From assembly GCF_900963305.1 (NCBI RefSeq), contig NC_042518.1, positions 16,506,486 to 16,570,485 on the forward strand: DNA of 64,000 bases, written 5' to 3'. The DNA is from Echeneis naucrates. Lineage: Eukaryota > Chordata > Actinopteri > Carangiformes > Echeneidae. The first letter of the stretch is position 1; each line of letters starts with the position of its first letter. The notes below the pieces were generated by a model. It ran no database searches. It was not told where the DNA came from and worked only from the letters and a program-made list of their open reading frames with translations. Made by a program: the position numbers and the translations under genes. Below, piece by piece: positions 22,601 to 34,600 of the stretch.

Positions 22601-25600
22601 AAATTTGAAACCATGCTTCACAATATTTTATTGTTTATTTGTAGTTACAAACTTGTAAAAATGTGATGTTTCATTTTTGGACTACACTTGCCAGTGAGAC
22701 ATCAGGAGAAACAATCTTTCACTTCACACTCAACACACTCAAATAGGCCTTCACAATTGGCTGATAACTCACCTGGTTCTCTTTTCTCAGCTGTTCCATG
22801 TCTCTTTCCTTGCGACTGATCTCTCTCTCTCTCTCAGCATTGTTCTGCTCAGCTCGGTTTAGCTCCAGACACTTCTGGGAATAGCGCTCAGACAGTCCAG
22901 CCAGCTCTCTCTGCAAAGACTGAGTTTCCGCCCTGCAGAAATAGACCAACACCACATACAACTGCTTAAAGAAATTAATACAGAAATCATGCAGATATGA
23001 TGAATTTCACTGAATGTGACAGCACTACTGCAGTGAGATTTAATTTTTTCTTATACTGTACAACATGTACAAACAGCCAAAACTAAGCCACCTATTAAAA
23101 GTTACAGCAAAGTATAATAATATTAGATATGGTATTTATTGAATGAAATGACAGCTACAAGTTGTGAAAGAGTATGGTTGTTTTGTTTCCATTTTCATGG
23201 GTTAAGTATTTTCTATTGGGGTTTTAAAACTACTGTAGTGCTCATGACCAATAACCACAAAAATAAGGAAGGGCATGCAAATAGCAAATAGCAAAAAGAA
23301 AAAAAGAAAACATGTTTGGGAGTCCAGATAAGCCCTAAAATGCAGGTTCCAGTAGCAGCCTCTGAGACAGCATAGTGTCGAAGGCCTTGTGAAACTTACA
23401 AAAGAGAACTAATCCATGACCAAATTCTTGTACATTCTTTAAGTGCCTAACAGGACCCAGTGGCTGTTGCGGTAATGGCCTTGCATCAAACAAGGAACTC
23501 TGGATTGTTGTAGAGTCTGCAAATTCGACCTTTTATTTCACAGAAAACCCTTTTGTGGTCAGCTAGCTCCCACTTGAAAGCACAAGAGAGTTATTCACAT
23601 AAATTTCCAGTGTTGGCCTGCACTGCTGGAGTGTGAGGACTGGGCTACCAACAAGAATTTATTTTCAAGGCAAAATGGACTAAAGGCTTACACAGGACAG
23701 GACACCCTGTGGAAGCGCTTCATGTGCTTCTAACTGTGCATATGTTGCTGCATAAATAAATAAAAATATATCAAACTAATGTCATGATGTTATTTTATGC
23801 CATACTAATGCCAGCACGACTAGGTGGCCATTTCATGTCTCTCACTCTAGCAGAATGTGATTGGATGTTACTTACTGTTGTTGAGCTCGCAAGGCTTGCG
23901 AGTCCAGCACCCCACTGCTTAGCCTCTTTACTTTCTCCACCTCTCTCTCCAGCTCCTCTTTGTGTTTTTTCTTCAAAGCCTCCATCACTAAAACACAAAC
24001 ACTGAAGTGTGAGACCAGATCTGCAGGATTTCTTAATAACAACCCCAGCTGAAGGATCTCAGGGAAAATTGGATTTTTTTTTCTTTTTTTTTTTTTTTTG
24101 TAGTCGAAAAAAAAATCTTTCGCTCTAACATTTAATCATATTATAATAATAATATTATGGCTAGTTCCACTGTTGTATGATAAAACTCTAATTTTGGTCT
24201 TGATAAAGTTTTTAACCCATCTGGTTTGCTGACCTCGGGCAGTGTCCTGCGTCTCCTCCAGCAGCAGCCTGTCCTTCTCTGTCTCCAGGTCCTTGATCTG
24301 GCGATCGTGCTGCCGCTGCAGCTCTTCCAGTGCATGTCGGTGAGCACGCTCCATGGCTGCCAGGCTACGGCCACAGGGGGCCTCAGGACCACAGCCACCC
24401 CGCACACCTCTCCCTCCTCCTCTTCCCCCTCGTTGTAGCTCTTCCAGCTGCTGCTTCAGTGACGCCACCTGTACAATCAGAAGAGTGGAGGTAAAGCCCA
24501 CTGAGCGACATAGGACACAAAAAATAATAATAAAAAAAAACAATCAATTTAATATATCATTACCATGCTGACATGGAAAGACACAAAAGCATCTGTTGGC
24601 AGTGGAAGACATGAGCAGTAACAGTGTTAAATGTGAAGAAATAGGATGCTTTTGTTTTGCAAACTGAGGCACAACTGCCTGACTAAACTGTAAACGATTA
24701 ACTAAATGGGGATTGCCACTATATCAATGAATCTGCTGCAGTTTCCACATTGTCAACAAGTAATCTACACATAATCACAGGCCGAACCACCAGTTTGTGC
24801 CATGGCTTTTTTGAGGACAGATGACGCCAGTGTGCGCCACTGCTACGTTGAGCATTATGCATTGGACATATTTTAAGTTTGTTTGTGTGCTCAAAGCTCA
24901 AATAGTTTGAACTTAAACACTCTTCACACCTGACCTTTTAAACCCTGTGTAATCAGACTCAAGCTATAGAAGCTTATAGAGTTGGTAAATTATATTGTAT
25001 GTATAACAGCATACCTGCATTTAGCAGAGCTCTTCCCTGAGGCTTATGGTGCAGATCAGCCTGCATGTCATGTGTAGACAGGCTTAGTGCCAGAGTCCAT
25101 AAACACAGATTCAAACTAAGACACACATCAAACAGGGACAGAACACACAGAGGATTCAGCAGAGTCGCCCATATCACTTTTTATATCATTATTTCTCTTT
25201 AAGTTTCCACAGCATATTATTTTAAATGGAAAACGCTGCTGAGGAAAAGGGCCAAGTCAGAAAATAGTGACTCTGGTGTTAAAAGGCAGAAACAGGAAAG
25301 GTTTACTTCATCTGGTTAGATGAAGAGTTAATTTGCATTTAATCTAGCTTGCAAATTGTAAAATCATCTTCACGCACTACCTCCCTCTGCAGCAGCGCCT
25401 CACTGGCTGACTGGCTGGAAGACCGTGATCCCATCGGTAAGGAGCTCATCTCCTTTAATGGCATGCGTTCAAATTCTGCCCACTTTTTCTCTATTTCATC
25501 CTCCATGCGTAGCCTTTGGTTAGAGCCTATTCCAGTACCCTTCCTGGACAGCACAGCCTCCCACTGGCTGCTCGTGTTCCTCTCCTCCTGCCATTGGCTG

Positions 25601-28600
25601 TGCTCCCTCCCCTGCCCTTCCCCTGCTTCTCTCTGACTGGCTGGGAGAGGACTGGGGGAGGCAGGAACAGGGGACAGCTCAACGTAGTCAAACCTACGCT
25701 GCGTTGGAGGAGCGGAGGTTGGAACTTCTGATGGAAGATCACTGTGACGGGACAACGGGCGACGTGAGGACAGAAGAAAGCGTGAGTGGGAGTTTTCCTT
25801 GTCACTGCTGCTGTCAGGTAATCTAGAAAAATAAATAAATAAAATATTATTCAAGGTAATTTATTACAAAAATTCTGATTAAAAAGGTACCACATTGTGT
25901 GAAGTGACATTTTTATGTTGGGTTTTTTTTTTTAGATTATAAAGCAGATCGATGTGGTGTCAAAATACTGTATTCAGCTAGAATTCACCTAAAGCAGAGA
26001 CAAATTTTTAACTTTGCAGGATGTAGTTTCTCTGAGTGAATACTTATTTCAAATCAGTAACTAACTAATCAATCACAGATTCTTCAGGCTTGATCCAATA
26101 AGCAAATCAAAGACAAACAAACCCTAAATACTTAAAGAACATCTGTTGCTGAGTCATTATGAAAACATTACTGTATAATGACACTTTAAGTTATTAATGG
26201 AGGTTCGATTTGTCTGCATCTGCCAAAGTACACAGCAACTAAAACAAAGGTAAAGCTACTGCTGCATGTGAGTAACAGAGAATCTTATCTGTATTTAACC
26301 AAGGTTCAGCTGCACCAGGCCCTCAAATGAAGAATCGGAAACAGTTAAAAAGCAGCTGGTTAAAATAATGTAAGGAAGTACAAATAAGGTTGGGCAATAT
26401 GGAATGGAATCCTATCACGATATTTAATATCAATCGATATCGATAGTCGATATATCACAATATAAATCACATAACTATTTCTGTCAAGTTTAAACTTAAG
26501 AAATAAAATAGATAGTACAAAATAGAAAAGTCTCAACTCTGACCAATGAAAAGCTCAACACAATTTGCAGCGCACACTACTCTGCTTCTTGTCGGATTTT
26601 AAAGACCCAAAATATCCCCACACTGCCAAATGCCTTGAACCTTTATTCTCAACAATGTCCTCGTCTTTTGAGCCTTGGGCTGTCTTCTTCGGGGACACTG
26701 TCGCTCATGTTAACATTTTCTGCCATTTTCACGTATCTTGCTCCCACTCCATAAGTACTGGCGGCCAAAACATAAGCATGTGTGCTTACGTTTAAGCCGG
26801 CTGCATCACCTACTCTCTATGTGTGTGCCAACCTAGTCTGACATGGCTGTAACTCTATTCCAGCTGTGTGATTGGAATGGCACGGCGCTATTCTTATTGT
26901 CATTGGCTGTTCGTGTTGTCTGTCAAAACATGGATGGAATGAGTTCTATCGACCATGTCTTATTTCTATAGAGGAAAAGTTATTTTATGATATTTTATGA
27001 TAATTATCATTATTGTTTTATCACCCACCCAGTAAATAAAAAAATATTGATTTTCTGTCAATAAAGTAGAATTTATATTTAGTGCAAGTGAACAAGGTCC
27101 CAAAAAGGTTTCTTTCCCTCATTTTACACATTAAAACTACCTATATGTTTAATTTTTTATGGTTAACAATTAAATTGGCAATTACTGTGTGATGTCTGGC
27201 GAGCTTCTAGGCTGGATACACTTCTTTAAAACTTCTATCCAGTTCCGCCTGATCCCAGCTGTCATGGCAGACAGAGTGAACACAGCCTCCCGCGTCTGAA
27301 GAAGAGAAGGCAAAAAAAGATAAAGAAGACACAGAAATGTGGCAAAACTGGGATGAAATGGAGATGATAAGGAAAAACTGAAATGAAGAGAAGGGAAAGA
27401 ACAGTGGAAGTGATAGAGAGAGATGTGAGTCATGATAACAGACTCACAAGAAAATCAAGCAGACAATGAGAGTGGGTGTGTTTAGAAGAGACAATACAGG
27501 TTGAGTAGAAAAAAGAAAATCAGTCCGATGCAGTCTAAAGCATGACAGGAAGATTCACCTGGATCTGAAAGCCATAGTTCTTCTCCACATCAAACTCAGA
27601 CACCTTCACACAGGATTTTAGGTCAATCTCCCCATCCATATCATCCTTCTATGGAGAAAATACAATGGTATCTTCACACCCTAATCACACAATATGACCC
27701 ACACCTCTTTTTAAAAAAAAAAACACATAAAAAAAACATCTTGCATTTAAAAAAAAAAAAAAAAAAAAAATACCTCCTCTGCGCTCGAGTCTCTGTAGTA
27801 CTTCAGTCCAGCGTCAGTCAGAACAAACCAATGCTTCTTCCACTAAACATAAGATTCATCAATTAATCCAACAATCAACTGCAAGATCAGCAACTCTTTG
27901 GTGGAAAATGTGAAAACTGCTGAAACATAACAACAATATCTCAGGCAATAATTGAATTTTCAACTGAACACTTCCATTATGTGATGTGCAAAGTGAGAAG
28001 CTAATTTGTTCAAGCGTATCATTCAAAGGGTGGGGACACCTGTTATGCTTCAAGCCACCAAGCTATTACCGTGATAACCAAGATAATTTAGCGCTATCAT
28101 TTTACACAGAGCCTTTCTCGTTAGGAAGGAGGGACCGAAGGAAGAGGGTAGTGGGGAAGGAGGACGAGGATGCGACTTCTGACTGGACATTAACAATGAA
28201 CTTTACTGCACTTTACCTCTCCACTGTTGTCTAGTTTGGACATCCATCCCTTTTTGAAGTTCAGGAGGTCAGGCTGTAAAAGAAGTATTCAGTGTCACAT
28301 TCAATGAACTTTATGTCAATGTTTGACAGAAATGCACAAAACATCAACTCAACATAAACTCTTATCCGTGCAAATCAAGGTTACTATTTTGTAGAGCCGT
28401 TTATCAGAAAAAAAGTGTCTAAAAGATTTTACAGAAATGAAGAAAAAGAAAATAAATGACACTAGATGTAATAAATGAAACAGGAAACTGAACAAAGAAT
28501 AACACAAGCCCGTATGGAAGGGTGTGGCATACACAATATAGTTTCATCTCTAAACAAAAAAATAGCAGCAACCACACCACTACTACCTTGCAATCACTGT

Positions 28601-31600
28601 AAATGGTACTAGCTTATTTTGCAACAAAAGACTTAAAACAGCTGCTATTGTGGAGAAACTTGCTTCCTTACAACTGGTACAACTGGTCAGTACTAGTATC
28701 ACTCAGGGTTCACACACTTTGAAGATACTTTTTACAAATAAAGATATACATTTTGTGAATATGCGAATGCATTTAGATTGCTAATTTCTAATTCCTTAAT
28801 GTAATTGTTGCACTTAATATTGAACATGATAATAATACTGTATGTTGTAATCATTCAACAAAGCCTAAAGTTGGTAATGCAATATCTCAACAGCAAGCCT
28901 TAGAGTACTGCACTATTCCACTTCTGCATACCAGATACATAAGAAAAGCCAGCGGCTGCAAAGAAAGATGCATAATGTGTGAAAAACTACACAACATAAG
29001 TGCGAGGGTAAAAATATCTGAAAAGAACAGGCAAGAGAGATTAGGGCTTGGAGCAGCAGATACTTAGTGAAGGGAGGAAAGATTTAGAAACTCAAGAGAA
29101 TTGCAGTGGAAACAGCAGAGTCTACTTTTCTGTTCATAACTCAACTGTGGTGCACATTATGAAATATTTTGCATGTCTCTTGCTGCAGCTGTGCTGTAGT
29201 AGATGTTGAATTAAAACACGCTTTAGCTATTCAACACATTTTCCAGGGACAAGACTGTTTCTGCCTTTGACATGACATGATGACAGGAAGAGGAAAACAT
29301 GTGCTAGGTAACTGAGGATGCAGTGATGCCAGATCAAGATTTGGCAACTTTTTCCTTCATACATTCCTGACTTTACTTATCTCTTTCACGAGCATGTACA
29401 CTCCTCACTTTTAAACCTCTCACTGCATTCGTCATCTCATTTCCCTCTGGTGTCTCATTCCCATCACTTTTTCCCCCCTTTCTCTTTTGCAACTCCTAGT
29501 AGAGCATTTCATCAGCTTTCGACATAATTTTGTTCCGATGCTTCTTTGTTTGAACTCTAATATAGTTTTTAAGTCTGTTCTGGCAACTCTGGCAGCAACC
29601 CCTATTCTGTATTTATACTCCCTTCCTGGCTTGAGTTGTGCCCTTGTAAGCCACAGCACCACCCTGTTTTTTTCTGTACAAGTCAGCTCATCTATGCCAC
29701 TGATCTTTTTAATATAACAAATTTTAAGGTCTGGTGACTGTCAACAGACCATGTAACAGAAATATTGCCTTGAGCAAACCGTGTTGAGAAGATTGGGCTG
29801 GTTACATTTGATAAACTATGTTCGCATTAAATATACTGTCCGCATTTATCAATAAGGTGGGTAATCAACACTAATGACTGGATCATCAGCTAATATAAGA
29901 AGAGTGGGAAAGTTTCAGAGACTGACAACTGCATTTTGTAATATGGAGGAGATTAAACAGCTAAATCACCAGCAACTGTTTTGTGGGTGTATGAGAGTGA
30001 ATTGCACATCACAGTGTGTCTAATTTCACCATGAATTAACATGATCTAGTCAACTAATGCTCAGAAGGAAGAGGCAGCATCTGTTGTGAAAAATGCAGAA
30101 GTGCATGCCCCTGTCATGAGCTCTTGGATCAGTGACCTTGCTTCAAAGGTTTGAGACAAAAGGAAGGAGGTCAAACACTGGTGACAAAGTGACAAACTTG
30201 AGACAAAGTCCATTCCTGTCCAAGTCCTGACTCCTGTCTCTCATCAGTAAAGAGGAGCAATGTCTGCTGAGTTCAGCCATGTCTTTTAGGCCCATTACAG
30301 CGTCTCTGGTCTCTGTTTAGTTAAAAAGATTAGCTGTCTGAACAATGTGAATAGGTGTTTATGCCGTGATACACTCATTGTGACTGTGTCTTGATCACAG
30401 TGTTTCAGAGGGCCAAATAGCTTCAGGTAGTTTCCCAGAAATGTTTTAAAATGCCTGAGTGTCAACATGAACATGTGTAACAGCTGTAACAATTGACAAA
30501 CAGCTTCTGTAAACAAGTCAGACTCAACAGACACAACTACACCACGCCTGCAAAGTGGGATTCATCCTTTCTTTTGGAAGAGAAATGTGCAAACTTTAAC
30601 TGAGCCGGGAAAAAAAAATAAATAAAGATATTTCAGCTTTTAGGCAGCAGTCAGTGTCTACTGTACGGCTTAACGTACACACCCCTTCAGTCAGACAAAC
30701 GGAGGCTCAGCTCATTATTAAATCCACATTATTATCGCCTTTGGACCAGAAAAAACGGGGAAAGATAAGTGAGATACACGAGTTGTTAGCAGCTGGGCCA
30801 GAGTTCATCAGAGACACGATGAACACAGGAAGAAAAGGCAGACAGGAAAAACAAAGTGCTCTCAAGGTGCGACTCGACTTACCGTCATGATACCGGAGTC
30901 CGGCCGGGAGGGCAAAAAAAAAACCACGAAAGAAAAGGACCGTTACCTCACAAAAACAACCAACAATGCAACAAGTTTGGTCTCAGAGCGTTATTCTCTC
31001 CAAGAGCTCAGGCAGAAAGCGATATTAGACAAAACCCCGCCATTCATCCCCACGTTAACTTAACGAAGCGAACCGCCACCGGGCCGGGCCGACTTTGTGT
31101 CCGGTCTGAAGGGGAGCGGGTCCCGCCGAACCACCGGGGGACGGACCGCTGCAGATTAAAATTGCACACCGACACTTGGTGACAAGTCGTGGGAAGACAG
31201 CGTTACGTGTGACCTGGCTGAGTGTGTGCTCGCTTTCTGCTCTCTCTCTCTCTCTGCCCCGTGTCTGCCACTTCCTGGGCGGGTCCGCGGAGAGCGCTGT
31301 TACAGAAAACAAGCCTACCTAAAACCACACGCTGCTGGCCCGAGGACCGGGGTCCGGGGGACTTCCAGGAGCAGAGACCGACCGGGGGAGTGTGTAACCA
31401 CAATGGATTATCACAACAGGACAAATTCTGAAATATCTTAATATGAGGAGTCACTGCTGCCCCCTCCACCAAGATGACGCCTCTCAAAAATCCTGAGGGT
31501 CAGTCCCACGGCAAAGTGCAGTTCTGTCCAACTTTGACAGCACACAGAACAAATTTACTGGCCACATTTTCCTGACTGAATATCTTTGGGTTTGCATACA

Positions 31601-34600
31601 AAGTGGCACTTCCCCCTCCAAAATCCTCTCTTGGTAGCTATTGGTTTCAGTTCAGGAATTTCAACACATGCCCCAGCAGACCACAATTGACAAAGCTCAG
31701 CCAGTCTTGAAATGAAATGCCTGTAGGCTGTAGGTGAAGTCTACAGACAGACAAGCAGAGAATTTAGACAGCCGCACAGTGTAGATATGCAGCAGCAGGT
31801 TAGGTGCCACGTACATAAAAAGCTTCACACACACAGACAGGATCTGTGAGAACACTGCACAAGCTCCCAGCAGCAGCTTGGTCAATGTGTAACATTTATC
31901 GAAATAGAGCAAACTGCAATAAACTAGCACTGAACCAGATGTGCTGCAGGTTTATGGCATTCACCGCAAACATTAGTGATAAGAAAAAAAAATCAGCTGT
32001 ATAAACTCACTGTCTCCACATATGCACACATATTCATAAAGTAAAGGAACACACATTTGCTGTTAATGGACGGGCTGCATTGTATACCTGCATTTGTTCA
32101 GATCTGTTGCGATTAGCTTTCCAAGAAGTGCCCTCATCTGCCGCTGGACTGCCAGATATCTTTAAAAGAAACAGTTTGAGGTTTTGGAAATGATTCAAGT
32201 CTTAATGAGCAAATACAGAAACCACCCCAAGTGTTTTATCAATAGACTTTTGCAGATCTGGTGCATGGTATGTGGAGGACGTGGTTAAGCATTAACACTG
32301 GACAGGTGAAATTCACAGAGCACAAAGCAGCGATCTATAGCAGTGGATTATGTTGTATGGAGGGGAAAGGCTGTGCACATATTTCTGTTTACCAGCCCAT
32401 CTACACTTTCTCTGTCTGCTTTGAGAGGCTTTTGTATGGTCCAAAGCATCTGACCTTTTTTTTTTTTTTAACAAATGTATGATATTGCCAGAATTTTTAT
32501 TCAAGGCTACAGTGATTTACAAGTAAACAGTTTGAACTGACTTACCTGCAGTGAAGTAGAGGAGTGAGCCCGAGACAGATAGCCATTGGCACTGTACTGC
32601 CAGTCCTTTTCAGTGTCCACTGTACCTTCCCACTCTCTGGACGGATGTTTGCTTAAGGCATGACTGGAACAGCACAGGCAAGATGTTAGTGTGTTTGAAC
32701 AAATTTGTCCAATCTGATGGTGCAGAAGATGTAAGGTCATCTAGATTTAACTAGACGTCTATACCATCGATATACAACAGGACCAATTTACTATGTGATG
32801 GTCATGGTACAGCATTTTTGTCAACACTAATAATTCTTTATGGTTTTCGTAACAGAAGTCTGACCTGGCTGGTTTGAAGAGTTCCTGTCTCCGAGAAGGC
32901 TGCTGATTTTGAGGACACCCCATGTGGCCCGCTCTGTCCCTCTGATCGATCATTTTGACCTTTGGTAGGCCTGCCATCACAGCATACTCCACCCTATTCC
33001 GTCCTGTGGACCCCACTGACAGTTGTCCAGACTCAGAGGACTCCATGGAGCTCTGGGAAGAGGTGATCCTCTGGATTTGAATTTGAGGTGAAGGAGAGGG
33101 GCTGCGTATGCGTTGGTGGGACCTTTTGCCATCAGGAGAAGGGGCACGATCGAGGGCGTGTCTACCAACCCCAGACCTGATGCTGCTGGGGCTCCGTGGT
33201 GCTGTCAAAGTGACAAAACCTTTTCTGCTGCCATTTTTGCTGTGTCTAGAGGGTGAAGCAGCACGAGATAAAGAAGTGCTGCGAGGGGAATGTGTTGATT
33301 CCCGCCAGGAGTATGGTGAGTGTTTGGAGTCAGATTTTGAGCCATTATCAGTGTTTTTTCTTTGGAAGGAATGACTGGATTCTCCATTAGAGGCATTTCT
33401 GAGCACTGAGTAACCTGGTGGGTCACTGTTTCCTTTTCCAGAGGGAGAAGAGCTGTGGCTGTTGTGTCTCTTGCTGTGTAGAGTGTTGCTATTTTCTGTG
33501 TTCAACAGCAACCGTTGATTAAAAGCATCATAGTTTTTCCTTGAAGACAATGAGCTGTGGATATCAGGACTTCGGACAGAGCTATTTCCTTCAGAGTTGC
33601 GAAGTAGAGACTGAGAATGAGCCTCATAGCTTCTCCTTGAAGGTGAGGCATTCCGGCTTTCACCACTTATTGAACTATTGGTTTCTGTTTTTCTAAGATG
33701 ATGCAAACCTGGGGCTTCATAGCTTCTCCTTCCAGGAGAGGAACGACGACTGTCACCTCGACTGCTAGAGACAGCACTCAATTCAGCCTTTCGGAGTATG
33801 GATTGACTCGGTGTGTTATAACCTCGTCTGGCTGAAGGCATTGCGGCACCATCATGTTCATCTTCCTGATCATTTGGTCGAATTCTTGCTGTTGAATTTC
33901 GCAGCATAGTCTGACTTTCAATATCATAACCTTCTCTTATGGGCGAGCCACAGCGTCCATTTTGATTGCGTCCATTCAGCGATATAACTGATTCAGATTT
34001 GCGGAGAAGGGTTTGGCTGGATGAGTTGTTATTTCTCCTTGGAGGTGAGTAACTGTGGCTGTCACGCAGGCTCTCTGAAGTTTTCCTTGACGAAGAAAAA
34101 GTGCGACTATCATGTCCATGTCCTTGTGGGGACCTGCTGGTGGTGTCAGCTTTGCGGACAGACATTTGGCCTGGGGGGTTGTAGGCCCTCCTTGAGGGAG
34201 ATGAACTTATGCCGTCATGACCCCGACCACTCAAAGAACCATTTACTTCTGTTTTCTTCAAGGCACTTCGAAAATCAGAAACTGTGCTTGATTGAGATTT
34301 GACTGAATTAGCAAATGATTTGAAGTTTCTTGGTAGAGTTCCTGACTGAAAACGTTGGGTGTGAGAGCTTTGCAAGCAAATTCTGTGTCCTGGATCAGTC
34401 TCTCGTGACCTCCCTCCACCGTCAAAGTTATGTCTGTTGAGGGAAGCAGTTGATTCACTGCGTTTGAATGTTGAATTACAACGTGAGGGGGAAGAAGAGC
34501 GAGATTGCATTGCTGAGCTATGCCTTGAGGAACCAGACAGCTGATAGGAAGAAACATGAGATGAAGGGTTTCCCCGGCCATATGAACTACTGAAACCCTT

